Origin: an uncultured Carboxylicivirga sp.
GTDB lineage: Bacteria > Bacteroidota > Bacteroidia > Bacteroidales > Marinilabiliaceae
NCBI RefSeq assembly: GCF_963674565.1
Contig: NZ_OY771430.1
Location: 5,456,001 to 5,520,000 of the forward strand
Direction: 5' to 3'
DNA: 64,000 bases
Position numbers and translations under genes: made by a program. The stretch's first letter is position 1. Each line of letters begins with the position of its first letter. Shown here one piece after another: positions 15,813-25,305 of this stretch. The notes beneath the pieces were generated by a model that saw only the letters and a program-made list of their open reading frames with translations, was not told the DNA's origin and searched no databases.

Positions 15813-18752
15813 GTGCTCACAAACTGTCATACATACTATAGTTTTAAATACGGAACCATCTCTACCGAAGATTTGCTGAAAGAAGCCTCGGAAAAGGGGT
15901 ACAGCACTCTTGCGGTGACGGATATCAACAGTACCTCGGCCTGTATTGATTTTGTACGTCGTTCGGCTGAGTTTGGTATTAAACCGGTTGTAGGTATCGA
16001 TTTTAGAAACGGGGTAGAGCCGATGTATGTAGGTATTGCCCGTAACAATGAGGGATATCGCGAGTTGTGCGAGCATCTTACTGCGTATCGGCATTCGGGA
16101 GATGATTTTGACGCTAAGGCTCCGGAGTTTATGCATGCTTATGTGATTTATCCGTTCACAAACAAAAAACGCGAATTACGCTATAATGAGTTTATAGGAG
16201 TACGTCCCGATCAGCTGAAGAATCTGCCCTTCTCGGTTTGGAAAGATCAGAAGAGTAAGCTGGTGATTCAGCACACGGTAACGTTTCGCGATAAGCACGA
16301 TTACAATGTGCATCGTTTGTTGCGTGCTATCGACCTGAATATGCTGCTGAGTAAATTGCCCGAAGAGGAACAGGGAACGATGAATGAGAAGCTGCTGTCG
16401 AAAGATGATCTGATTGGCCTGTTTGGGCGATATCCTGCTATATTACACAATACCCAAAAGCTGATGGAATCGTGCAGTATTGATTTTGAGCTGGGAGTAA
16501 ATAAGAATAAACGTTTTTTTCAAGGCTCAGACGAAAAGGATTTTCAGTTACTGAAGAATGAATGCGAAGAAGGACTAAAATATCGTTTCCCTGATCGTCC
16601 AAAGGAAGTAGTAGAGCGGATGAATAAGGAGCTGAAGACCATTCGTGATCTGGGTTTTTGTGCTTACTTTTTGGTGACCAACGATATTGTGAAGTATGCC
16701 CGTAACAGAGGATACTATTATGTTGGGCGGGGCAGCGGGGCCAATAGTCTGGTGGCTTATTTGTTGCGTATCACCAACGTTGACCCTATTGGTCTGAATC
16801 TTTATTTCGAGCGTTTTATTAATCCTTACCGGACTTCACCTCCCGACTTTGATATCGATTTTTCGTGGACCGATCGAGATGATGTGACACGTTATATTTT
16901 TGAGCGATATGGCTACGATCGTGTGGCTTTGCTGGGAACCTATATCACTTTCAATCATAAATCGGCTTTCAGAGAGATTGGGAAGGTTTTTGGCTTGCCC
17001 GAGGAGGAAATTGTAGCGCTGCAAAAAGATCCGTCACCACAAAATTATGGGCAATATGGAAAATGGGTGATTCAGTACAGTAAGTATATTGACGGATTTC
17101 CCAGTCATTGCAGTATTCACTCCAGTGGCATCATTATTTCAGAGAAGCCAATCTCGTATTATTCGGCCACTGAGATGCTGCCCAAAGGGTTTCCGTCAAC
17201 GCAATTTGACATGTATGTAGCCGAAGATGTTGGTCTGCATAAGTTCGATATTCTTAGTCAGCGTGGATTGAGTAAGATAAAGGACGCATTGGATATCATC
17301 AAAGAGAACAGAGGTGTTGATATTGATATTCATGACATCAAAAAGTTTAAAGAAGACGAACGCATAAAGGAGCATCTGAAAGTAGGGAAGGCCATTGGTT
17401 GTTTTTATGTAGAGTCTCCTGCTATGCGTATGCTATTAACCAAGCTAAAAGCTGATGATTACCTCCGGTTAGTGGCTGCCAGTTCTATTATTCGTCCGGG
17501 AGTGGCAAAGAGTGGTATGATGCGTGAGTATATACTTCGTTTTCAGGATGAGAAACGACGTGAAAAAGCGAAACAGGATCTTCCGCAGTTGTACGAGATA
17601 CTGGAAGAGACATACGGGGTGATGGTTTATCAGGAGGATGTAATTAAGGTGGCGCATTATTTTGCAGGTCTCACCCTTGACGAAGCTGATATTCTGCGCA
17701 GAGGGATGTCGTGGAAGTTCAGACAGCGCAACGAATTCTGGAAGGTGCGTGATAAGTTTTACAGTAACTGTCGTAAAAAAGGCTATGCCGAACAAACGGT
17801 GAAAGATATCTGGATGCAGATTGAGAGTTTTGCCAACTATGCTTTTGCCAAGGGGCATTCGGCCAGTTATGCTATTGAGAGTTATCAGGCGCTTTATTTA
17901 AAAGCTCATTATCCACTCGAATACATGGTGGCCACACTCAATAATGGCGGAGGGTTTTATCGTCAGGAGTTGTATTTGCACGAAGCTCGTATTAATGGGG
18001 CTGAGGTGGAGGCGCCTTGCGTCAATCGGAGTAACTGGCAGAATAGTATCGTAGGTAAACGTTTGTATCTGGGTTTTATGATGTTGTATAATCTTGAAAG
18101 AGGCACTGTGTGTAAACTGCTGGAAGAGCGTGAGCGTAAAGGAGAATTTAAAGATTTGTCTGATTTTGTTGTGAGGGTAGGTATTTCGCTGGAGCAGTTG
18201 CTGATTCTGATACGAGTGGGAGCTTTTCGTTTTACGGGAAAAGAAAAGAAGGAACTGCTTTGGGATGCACATCATTTGTTGGGATATACAAAAAAAGTGA
18301 AGGCTGAAGCTTCTTTGTTTGCGCCAGCTGAGGTAAAAGCCTTCGAGTTGCCCGAGTTATGGAGTCACGATTTGGAGAATGCCTTTGATGAGCTGGAATT
18401 ATTGGGATTTCCGTTAGTCAGTCCGTTTAAATTGTTGGCTGAGAAGTTGCCCAGTACTCTTCGGGCTCGCGACTTACCTTTATTGGTTGGTAAATATGTG
18501 TCGATAGTAGGTTATCTGGTAACGCGTAAACCTACTCGCACAGCCAATGGAGCAGCCATGTTCTTTGGTACCTGGCTGGATACACAGGGACGATGGATTG
18601 ATACGGTTCATTTTGTTGAGGCAGCAGCCCGGTATCCGTTTCGTGGGCCAGGGTGTTATCATATTTTTGGTAATGTGGTGGAAGAGTATGGGTTTGTCAG
18701 TATTGAAGTGACTAAGATGTATCGATTGCGCAATCGTAATTTAGATGACTAG
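15813..18752 (+). CDS. dnaE: DNA polymerase III alpha subunit, DnaE2/ImuC-like
   Basis: A 979-residue C-family polymerase starting at GTG. The N-terminal PHP domain begins NCHTYYSFKYGT, where the metal-binding H-x-H of true PHP phosphatases is degenerate. The polymerase core has GRGSGANSLVAYLL and PPDFDIDFSW with catalytic aspartates (D-F-D-I-D-F, around residues 346-351). The fingers region has YQEDV, and the C-terminus has an OB-like domain (about 895-960). At 979 residues it is shorter than replicative DnaE (about 1160) and is linked to dinB and a LexA-like regulator, so it is probably the damage-inducible error-prone type. A true replicative dnaE should exist elsewhere in the genome. Confidence 0.9.
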   Translation: MLTNCHTYYSFKYGTISTEDLLKEASEKGYSTLAVTDINSTSACIDFVRRSAEFGIKPVVGIDFRNGVEPMYVGIARNNEGYRELCEHLTAYRHSGDDFDAKAPEFMHAYVIYPFTNKKRELRYNEFIGVRPDQLKNLPFSVWKDQKSKLVIQHTVTFRDKHDYNVHRLLRAIDLNMLLSKLPEEEQGTMNEKLLSKDDLIGLFGRYPAILHNTQKLMESCSIDFELGVNKNKRFFQGSDEKDFQLLKNECEEGLKYRFPDRPKEVVERMNKELKTIRDLGFCAYFLVTNDIVKYARNRGYYYVGRGSGANSLVAYLLRITNVDPIGLNLYFERFINPYRTSPPDFDIDFSWTDRDDVTRYIFERYGYDRVALLGTYITFNHKSAFREIGKVFGLPEEEIVALQKDPSPQNYGQYGKWVIQYSKYIDGFPSHCSIHSSGIIISEKPISYYSATEMLPKGFPSTQFDMYVAEDVGLHKFDILSQRGLSKIKDALDIIKENRGVDIDIHDIKKFKEDERIKEHLKVGKAIGCFYVESPAMRMLLTKLKADDYLRLVAASSIIRPGVAKSGMMREYILRFQDEKRREKAKQDLPQLYEILEETYGVMVYQEDVIKVAHYFAGLTLDEADILRRGMSWKFRQRNEFWKVRDKFYSNCRKKGYAEQTVKDIWMQIESFANYAFAKGHSASYAIESYQALYLKAHYPLEYMVATLNNGGGFYRQELYLHEARINGAEVEAPCVNRSNWQNSIVGKRLYLGFMMLYNLERGTVCKLLEERERKGEFKDLSDFVVRVGISLEQLLILIRVGAFRFTGKEKKELLWDAHHLLGYTKKVKAEASLFAPAEVKAFELPELWSHDLENAFDELELLGFPLVSPFKLLAEKLPSTLRARDLPLLVGKYVSIVGYLVTRKPTRTANGAAMFFGTWLDTQGRWIDTVHFVEAAARYPFRGPGCYHIFGNVVEEYGFVSIEVTKMYRLRNRNLDD

Positions 18753-18767
18753 AAGGTTGTTAAACTT

Positions 18768-19034
18768 TACAGTCGCCCCATTGGGGCTCAACTTACCTTC
18801 TTGCTTATCACAGCACTTACGTACTGTGTTATTACAGTCAGGGCTCCGCCCTTCATTATATGATGAGGGAAGTTGATAGTAGTCGTGTTAGGGACGTTTG
18901 TAAGAGCATTATAGTATGTAAATGCTATGATAAATATTTTAAAAAGGTAGTTCCGAAGGAACGTCTTTAAAAGCATAGTACGTAAGTGCTATGTGTAAAA
19001 TGAGTGCAGTTTGAGTCCTGAAAGGACGACTGTA
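18768..19034. repeat. Mosaic palindromic repeat element, copy 1 (267 bp)
   Basis: The element begins with TACAGTCG (18768-18775) and ends with its reverse complement CGACTGTA (19027-19034). Inside is a chain of different short palindromes: GCCCCattGGGGC, CACAGCACTTACGTACTGTG, GGGCTCCGCCC, GCATTATAGTATGTAAATGC, GTTCCGAAGGAAC, AGCATAGTACGTAAGTGCT and GTCCTGAAAGGAC. A second copy in the opposite orientation is at 31691-31888. It fills the gap between the converging dnaE2 and UPF0158 genes. It resembles REP/MITE-type elements mobilised in trans; no transposase is nearby. Its hairpins could also act as a bidirectional terminator. Confidence 0.75.
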
Positions 19035-19079
19035 TTGGCATAGTTTGTAAATGATGCCGATGCTATGCTTCGAAATAGA

Positions 19080-19508
19080 TTAATTAAACTGCTTCTTTCT
19101 CATCAGTTTGTTTTTGATAAAACGCTGTAGTCGTTCATCACGAAATTCGAGCCATTCAAATCTCACATCAGGCATTTGTTTGATAGCATCATTAAAATGA
19201 CCAATTCCGTCAGATTTACGCAATGCATCCACCAGTTTCTTTGTAACCTGCAATTCATCCTGCTCCTGTGCAAAATCCATCATTAAGTTATACATCTCAC
19301 GCGAGTTCATTCCCTGAACATGAATGTATTCCTCAGGATTTCTGTCGATATTGTCGACCTCCCAGTTTGTACTATCTTCAAAATCAGCAAAACCGTCGAA
19401 TTCTGGAATGGCCGTAACCTTACCAGTAGGTTTGTGAAGGTAAACCATATAGCCGTTGTCGAGCAGACGTACAATGTTTTGAATAGAAGAAGCTGAAATT
19501 GTATTCAT
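19080..19508 (-). CDS. UPF0158-family protein
   Basis: A 142-residue acidic cytosolic protein matching the UPF0158 family by its layout: N-terminal helix, a beta strand GYMVYLHKPTGKVTAIP, the E-E-Y-I-H-V-Q-G segment, and a C-terminal FEWLEFRDERLQRFIKNKL. The family has no established biochemical role. It lies alone on the minus strand between the repeat element and a histidine kinase gene, with about 155 bases of AT-rich sequence upstream. No membrane segment or catalytic motif is visible. Confidence 0.75.
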   Translation of the reverse strand: MNTISASSIQNIVRLLDNGYMVYLHKPTGKVTAIPEFDGFADFEDSTNWEVDNIDRNPEEYIHVQGMNSREMYNLMMDFAQEQDELQVTKKLVDALRKSDGIGHFNDAIKQMPDVRFEWLEFRDERLQRFIKNKLMRKKQFN

Positions 19509-19664
19509 GGCTCAAACATTTAGGTTCAACAATACGCTAGCTGAATAAAGGGTGCTCTAGTTCACGATAAATTTATCGATTTTTAAATTAATTTCAAGGA
19601 GGTAGATGTTAAATTTTATTGTTTGTCGAGGCTCTGATCCGAAGTAATTAACTTGTTTTTAAAA

Positions 19665-21725
19665 TTAACTTAATACTTTGGAATGTTTACTTAACTCAGG
19701 AACAGATTTAGTCGCTGTAAAATCATTGGGAATTGTAAAACCAACTTTTGTACCTTCGGAATGCATGGAATCAACCCAGATTCGACCATTGTGTCTTTCA
19801 ACAAACTCCTTACAAAGTATTAAACCAAGACCAGTTCCCTTGGCTTTCGATCCTGCTTCAATAAAAAAGGTTTCTTTTTTCTCAAATAAGGCAGATGTCT
19901 GCTCAGCCGACATGCCAATGCCCTCATCTGCAACAAAAATACTGGTTTCAACTTCATCTTGATTGGCTGATATGGTTATACGACCATTTGCAGGAGAGTA
20001 TTTTATAGCATTTGAAACCAGATTTCGTATAATGGTTCTTAACATGTTTGCATCAGCATTAATCATTAGTGCCGGAGGAATCTCATAACGGAATGTTACA
20101 TGCTTTGCATTCAACAGTTGAACACTTTGTTTTACCAATGGAAGAAAAGGAATATCTGACGGTTTAAATTCTATTTGACCACGCTGTGAGTTTGCCCAGG
20201 TCAACAGATTTTCTAATAACAGGTACGAACCTGTTGATGCTTCACGAGCTGCCTTTAATAAATTACGTATGTCTTTTTCATCAAAGTCAGGTAATTCCAG
20301 ATATAATTCAATCAGCTCTTTTAAACCACCAATAGGGCCGCGCAAATCATGACCAATTATTGACAAAATACGATCTTTAGCTTGATTGGATATTTTCAGT
20401 TCGTTATTTATCTGCTCAATTTCCAGCTGTTGTTTTTGCAGGTTCTCTTCCGACTTTTTAAGATGCAAGCGCTGACGATTAATAAAGTAACCCAATATTA
20501 ATAAGGCAAACACGAGTGCTGTAATAAATGATATCATTAACCATTGCAATTTTAAAGTTGCTTTATTTAGTGCTTCTTCTTTCTGCAACAATGCAATGTC
20601 TTTGTCTTTTTCTTGTATCTCAAAGCTTTTGTGCAATTCAACCAGTTTATCAGCAAAGGCAGCCTGGGTTAAAGAATCATTCAGATGAGAGTATTTTATC
20701 AGTTCCTTGTCAGCCAGTTCAGATTGTTTGGTAAGATGGTACAGCTTTAATTTATCGTAGCTAAAGGCAACCAATTTGTCTGTTTGGATATTTTCTGTGT
20801 TTTCAATAATGTTGCTTAAGCGTTTTTCTATCCCGATTGCTTTGTCAACATCTTTCTTATCCAATGTAAGTTTGAACAGATTCACAAGTGTTGATGCAAT
20901 CAGAAGCGAGTCATTACCGGCTTCTCTTATTTTTAGCGCCTCTAATAATTTTTTCTCAGCCATGTCTAAATCGCCAAGTTGCAAATATGCTACACCAATA
21001 TTGTTTTTTATTCTCGACAATTTATCGATGTTTCCTTCAATTTGTCTCGATGCTTCTACTTTGTTGTAAAATAGCAATGCACTATCATAATCATTGGTTT
21101 TAAAATAGTGATTCCCCATATTCAACATCAGGCTCTCTTTATATGATGTTTTTATATCATGGCTCTCTACAATTTTATTTGCCTTATTGTAATATTTAGC
21201 GGCATAAATATCATTTCCATTTTGAGAGAAATAGTTACCCATTGACATCTGACACAAAAAAGCATTACTCATATTGCCGACATCAATATAACACAGGTAT
21301 GATTTTTCATAATTTGTAATGACTTCTTCAGCATTGCTACTAAATCCACCTATCTTGCCTTTGTAGAAATAGCAGTCTCCAATAGCTTCGGTATTTTTAC
21401 TTTGCTCGAATCTGTGGATACAATTATCCAATAATTGAGGCACTGAATCGTATTTTCTGCTCTGAATTAATATTTTGCATAGCTGTAGCTGGTAATGTGG
21501 CTGGCTAACAGTGTTAAGCTTTTTTATTTGCTCCATTAATTGCTCCACGTTTAAATCCTGTTTTTTTAACTCATCGTAGATAGCCGTTTTGTTAGAAGCG
21601 AAATCTTTTAATGGGTCATAAATATCTGTTAGTTCATTTTGAGCAAAAGATTTTTCACTTATCATTAATGCGATAAGTAAACTAATTATATAAACAAGAG
21701 TGATTCTTGTTTTTTTATAATTCAT
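19665..21725 (-). CDS. TPR-containing sensor histidine kinase (paralog A)
   Basis: About 686 residues from the ATG at 21725, chosen because it directly precedes a signal peptide (cleavage near S-F-A-Q); upstream in-frame ATGs at 21758 and 21734 are less likely. Periplasmic tetratricopeptide repeats occupy roughly residues 80-360, followed by a coiled coil, one TM helix (LMISFITALVFALLILGYF), HisKA with ILSIIGHDLRGPIGG and HATPase with NAIKYSPANGRI and GTGLGLILCKEF. The catalytic half is nearly identical to the next gene, which indicates tandem duplication with divergence of the sensory half. There is no receiver domain and no adjacent response regulator. Confidence 0.92.
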   Translation of the reverse strand: MNYKKTRITLVYIISLLIALMISEKSFAQNELTDIYDPLKDFASNKTAIYDELKKQDLNVEQLMEQIKKLNTVSQPHYQLQLCKILIQSRKYDSVPQLLDNCIHRFEQSKNTEAIGDCYFYKGKIGGFSSNAEEVITNYEKSYLCYIDVGNMSNAFLCQMSMGNYFSQNGNDIYAAKYYNKANKIVESHDIKTSYKESLMLNMGNHYFKTNDYDSALLFYNKVEASRQIEGNIDKLSRIKNNIGVAYLQLGDLDMAEKKLLEALKIREAGNDSLLIASTLVNLFKLTLDKKDVDKAIGIEKRLSNIIENTENIQTDKLVAFSYDKLKLYHLTKQSELADKELIKYSHLNDSLTQAAFADKLVELHKSFEIQEKDKDIALLQKEEALNKATLKLQWLMISFITALVFALLILGYFINRQRLHLKKSEENLQKQQLEIEQINNELKISNQAKDRILSIIGHDLRGPIGGLKELIELYLELPDFDEKDIRNLLKAAREASTGSYLLLENLLTWANSQRGQIEFKPSDIPFLPLVKQSVQLLNAKHVTFRYEIPPALMINADANMLRTIIRNLVSNAIKYSPANGRITISANQDEVETSIFVADEGIGMSAEQTSALFEKKETFFIEAGSKAKGTGLGLILCKEFVERHNGRIWVDSMHSEGTKVGFTIPNDFTATKSVPELSKHSKVLS

Positions 21726-21856
21726 TCTTAACATTTTATGAGTATGTAGTGTACTCATTGTAATGTTTTTAGAGGTTTAAAAAATATAAAATAAGGATTC
21801 TAAGATAACAAAATTGTTAACCATAAATACATTTTATCAATAATTGAATGATAAGA

Positions 21857-23968
21857 TTAATTGATTTTAACAGCTTCAACTAAGGATTCTGTTTTAACAA
21901 CCTTTGCTGATAAGTTAACCGGAATAGTAAAGCAAACTTTAGTGCCAACATTTGGTTGAGAATCGGCCCAGATATGACCGTTGTGCTGCTCAACAAATTC
22001 TTTACAAAGTATTAAACCCAAACCTGTACCTTTTGCATTATATCCGGCTTCGATATAAAATGTCTCTTTCTTTTCAAAAAGAACAGCCGATTGTTCTGCA
22101 CTCATTCCGTAGCCTTCATCGGCAATGCAAATAAATGTTTCGTCATTGTCTTGCCTGGCCGAAATGGTAATGCAACTCTCGGGTGGTGAGTATTTAACGG
22201 CATTGGATACTAGGTTGCGAATAATGGTACGCAACATATTTAAATCGGCAGTTAGTTTAATAGTAGTAGGTATCTCGTAATGGAAGCTTACATTTCGGGT
22301 ATTGATCGAACTGTCTAATAAATCAATACTGTGTTTGATAAGTGGTAATAATGGAGCCGTTACCGGTTGAAAATCAATTTCACCACGTTGCGAGTTGGCC
22401 CAGGTAAGCAGATTCTCGAGCAAGTGATATGAGCCGGTAGAAGCTTCGCGTGCTGCTTTTAGTAAGTTTCTAAAGTCTTCTTCTTCGTAGCCCGGCATCT
22501 CCATATATAATTCTATCAGCTCTTTTAAACCACCGATGGGGCCACGCAGGTCATGACCAATGATTGACAAAATACGGTCTTTGGCCTGGTTCGATAGTTT
22601 TAATGCACCATTAATTGTTTCAATCTCTTTTTGCTGTTTTAATAAATCGTTTTTTGATTTTTTTAATTTAACACGCTGACGATTGATAAAATACCCCAAG
22701 GTGAGGGCCAATAATAGTACCCCGGCTATTGTTATAATAATAAGTAATTGATTATTTAAACGTGCTTCCTTTAATTCATCTTCTTTTTGCAATAAAGCAA
22801 TTTGATTATCTTTCTCTAAAGTTCTATATTTAATATCTAACTCATTTAATTGTTTCTTTAGTGCAGTATTACTAACACTATCTTTTAAATCTACATATTT
22901 ATATAAAAAATACTTTGCTGAATCAATATTATTTAATTGAAGATATAATTCAATAAAATTAAACGAGTTATTAAGTTCTAAGAATTTATCATCTTCTTTA
23001 ATAGCACATTGGTAGCTTTTGTCTAAATATTGTGATGCTTTTTTTAACTTTTTTTGTGCAAGGTATATCTGAGCAATATTATTATATGTGTTAGCAATTC
23101 CTACACTATCTTTAATATTTATCTTAATCTTTAATGCTTTTAAATATAAATCTTCAGCTTTTTTATAGTCTTTTTTAGTATTATAAATTCCTCCAATATT
23201 TAAAAACAGTCTGGCTGAATCCTTTGGTGTATTATTTAAGCTGTCCAAGGAGTATTTATAAAGCTCTAACGCTTCATCGTGTTTTTTCTCAAATTGAAGA
23301 CAAGAAGCTAAAGTGTTAGTTGTTGTTTTTAATAATTTATCTTTATTTGCTCTTTTTGCGAAGAACAAAGCTCTTCTTAGGTAATCTTCAGCTAGTAAGT
23401 AGTTTTTTAAATCTAAATTAACAGCGCCTATTTTAAAGTTGAGTCTTGTAAGCTCATATGTATCTTTTAGATTTGTATAGATTTTTATGGATAGAAGGAA
23501 ATTTTCAATTGATGTTGGGTATTGTTTATTGTATCTGTTAATATTTCCTTTGTATTCGTAATAAAATGCTAATAACCAAGGGTTATTATTAGTCAAAGAA
23601 TTTAAGTTAGGGATTGTTAAATTTGCCTTTTCAAATTCGTTACATTCGTATAGTTCTACACTGCGACAAAGATTAACAATAAATACAAGATCTAATAACT
23701 TTTCCTTTTCTAAATAAGAAATAAATTCTTCTATGGATTTATTAGATTTAGCTTTTAAAAAACCTTTAGTTTGATTAATTGAATACTTAAGATCTGTTGA
23801 ATTATTGCATGTAAAACAACTTTCAATTTGCTTTACAAGTGTTAGGTCATCTTTAGTAATAAATTGAGCTTTTATTTCTGTAATGAAGCTAAAGAATAAA
23901 AAAAAGCAAATGAAATAGTAAAAAATACTATTGTTCAAATGCTTTTTTATAATCTTGAAATCTAACAT
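21857..23968 (-). CDS. TPR-containing sensor histidine kinase (paralog B)
   Basis: A 703-residue paralog of the following gene with the same order: N-terminal hydrophobic signal (about residues 12-34), TPR array (about 110-380), coiled coil, TM helix, HisKA with ILSIIGHDLRGPIGG and HATPase with NAVKYSPPES and GTGLGLILCKEF. The kinase half matches paralog A almost residue for residue, while the TPR half is strongly diverged and its DNA is visibly more AT-rich. Its ATG overlaps the stop of an upstream 118-residue ORF (TAATG), so expression is probably coupled to it. The ligand and the partner regulator are unknown. Confidence 0.92.
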   Translation of the reverse strand: MLDFKIIKKHLNNSIFYYFICFFLFFSFITEIKAQFITKDDLTLVKQIESCFTCNNSTDLKYSINQTKGFLKAKSNKSIEEFISYLEKEKLLDLVFIVNLCRSVELYECNEFEKANLTIPNLNSLTNNNPWLLAFYYEYKGNINRYNKQYPTSIENFLLSIKIYTNLKDTYELTRLNFKIGAVNLDLKNYLLAEDYLRRALFFAKRANKDKLLKTTTNTLASCLQFEKKHDEALELYKYSLDSLNNTPKDSARLFLNIGGIYNTKKDYKKAEDLYLKALKIKINIKDSVGIANTYNNIAQIYLAQKKLKKASQYLDKSYQCAIKEDDKFLELNNSFNFIELYLQLNNIDSAKYFLYKYVDLKDSVSNTALKKQLNELDIKYRTLEKDNQIALLQKEDELKEARLNNQLLIIITIAGVLLLALTLGYFINRQRVKLKKSKNDLLKQQKEIETINGALKLSNQAKDRILSIIGHDLRGPIGGLKELIELYMEMPGYEEEDFRNLLKAAREASTGSYHLLENLLTWANSQRGEIDFQPVTAPLLPLIKHSIDLLDSSINTRNVSFHYEIPTTIKLTADLNMLRTIIRNLVSNAVKYSPPESCITISARQDNDETFICIADEGYGMSAEQSAVLFEKKETFYIEAGYNAKGTGLGLILCKEFVEQHNGHIWADSQPNVGTKVCFTIPVNLSAKVVKTESLVEAVKIN

Positions 23969-24324
23969 TAAATATCCCCTTCATATTCAATAACTGTACC
24001 CTCTTCAACAGGATCTCCATAAGAAGTAGATTTTAAATTACTGTCCACCGATTTCACCTTAACATTTACTCCTCTTTCCAACAATCCAACATCTTCACGA
24101 TTAATGGTAAAATCGGCACCAAAATAATCAAATTCTGTTGAGGTACCATCATAAGAGATGGTTAAAAGGCGATATAAAATATTATCAGCTATAGGGCCTT
24201 CGCCACTGGTGGTTACTTTGCTGTCTTTAGGCAGGTACGATACAGTACGCACTACAAATTTCTCAATTTTTCCGTTGCTGTCTTTAACCGTTTCCAGGTT
24301 CACATAAGGTACTAATTCCTTCAT
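23968..24324 (-). CDS. Small uncharacterised protein coupled to the TPR kinase
   Basis: A 118-residue soluble protein that I do not recognise. It is beta-rich by appearance, with VNLETVKDSNGKIEKFVVRT, a central LLTISYDGTSTEFDYFGADF and an acidic C-terminus. There is no signal peptide or cysteine. The stop codon overlaps the start of the downstream TPR histidine kinase gene (TAATG), a typical translational coupling, so it may act with the kinase. The start codon ATG at 24324 follows about 160 bases of AT-rich sequence shared with the divergent zinc transporter gene. Confidence 0.7.
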   Translation of the reverse strand: MKELVPYVNLETVKDSNGKIEKFVVRTVSYLPKDSKVTTSGEGPIADNILYRLLTISYDGTSTEFDYFGADFTINREDVGLLERGVNVKVKSVDSNLKSTSYGDPVEEGTVIEYEGDI

Positions 24325-24483
24325 AAATTAAATTGTAGGTTATTATGAATGCTAATATATAAAAAACACTTTATTGTCTGATATTTATTTTAAATATTAT
24401 TAACCAGAATCTTATAATAGTTTTTTGTTGTGTTGTTAAAAAGCAATTCCTTTGCATAAACTATTATTAACCGAAACACATTT

Positions 24484-25293
24484 ATGGAGTTTAATTCAAT
24501 TCTATTTGCCTTTGCATTAACTCTTTTTGCCGGATTAAGTACCGGTATTGGAAGTGCAATGGCATTCTTTGCAAAACGAACAAACACCCGTTTTTTGGCC
24601 ATTTCTCTTGGTTTTTCGGCAGGAGTAATGATTTATGTGTCTTTTGTTGAAATCTTTTTTAAAGCCAAAGATGTATTAATTGAAGCATATGGCGAGACAT
24701 CGGGTACCTGGTATACGGTAATTGCCTTTTTTGGAGGGGTATTATTTATTGCACTCATTGATAAATTTATTCCTTCGGCTGAGAACCCGCACGAGTTGCA
24801 TTCAGTGGAAGATATGAGTGGAAAACCTCCTACTAAAGATAAGAAACTGATGCGCATGGGTATGTTTACGGCTTTGGCAATTGGTATACATAACTTTCCC
24901 GAGGGATTGGCTACTTTTACGGCAGCCTTGCAGGATCCTAATATAGGTATTGCCATTGCGGTTGCTATTGCTATTCATAATATCCCCGAAGGTATTGCTG
25001 TTTCGGTGCCCATCTATTATGCAACAGGTAGCAGAAGAAAAGCTTTTCGATTAAGTTTCTTATCCGGATTATCTGAACCGATTGGTGCTTTAATAGGTTA
25101 TCTTGTTTTAATGCCATTTATGGGGCCATTAACTTTTGGTATTATTTTCGCCGGTGTAGCTGGTATAATGGTATTCATCTCCTTAGACGAATTATTACCT
25201 TCTGCACGCGAATACGGCGAACATCACTTGTCAATTTATGGATTGTTTGCCGGAATGGCGGTAATGGCTGTTAGCTTGTTGTTATTTTTATAA
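24484..25293 (+). CDS. zupT: ZIP-family zinc transporter ZupT
   Basis: A 269-residue eight-helix inner-membrane protein. The family hallmarks are [10 protein letters not shown] and [13 protein letters not shown] in TM4 and TM5, which form the binuclear metal site, plus [13 protein letters not shown]. ZupT imports Zn2+ and other divalent cations. Length is usual (about 250-270). It is followed after 12 bases by nth, so the two may be co-transcribed. It is divergent from the 118-residue protein gene. No zinc-responsive operator was identified in the upstream region. Confidence 0.95.
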   Translation: MEFNSILFAFALTLFAGLSTGIGSAMAFFAKRTNTRFLAISLGFSAGVMIYVSFVEIFFKAKDVLIEAYGETSGTWYTVIAFFGGVLFIALIDKFIPSAENPHELHSVEDMSGKPPTKDKKLMRMGMFTALAIGIHNFPEGLATFTAALQDPNIGIAIAVAIAIHNIPEGIAVSVPIYYATGSRRKAFRLSFLSGLSEPIGALIGYLVLMPFMGPLTFGIIFAGVAGIMVFISLDELLPSAREYGEHHLSIYGLFAGMAVMAVSLLLFL

Positions 25294-25305
25294 TCTGGTT
25301 ATGGG

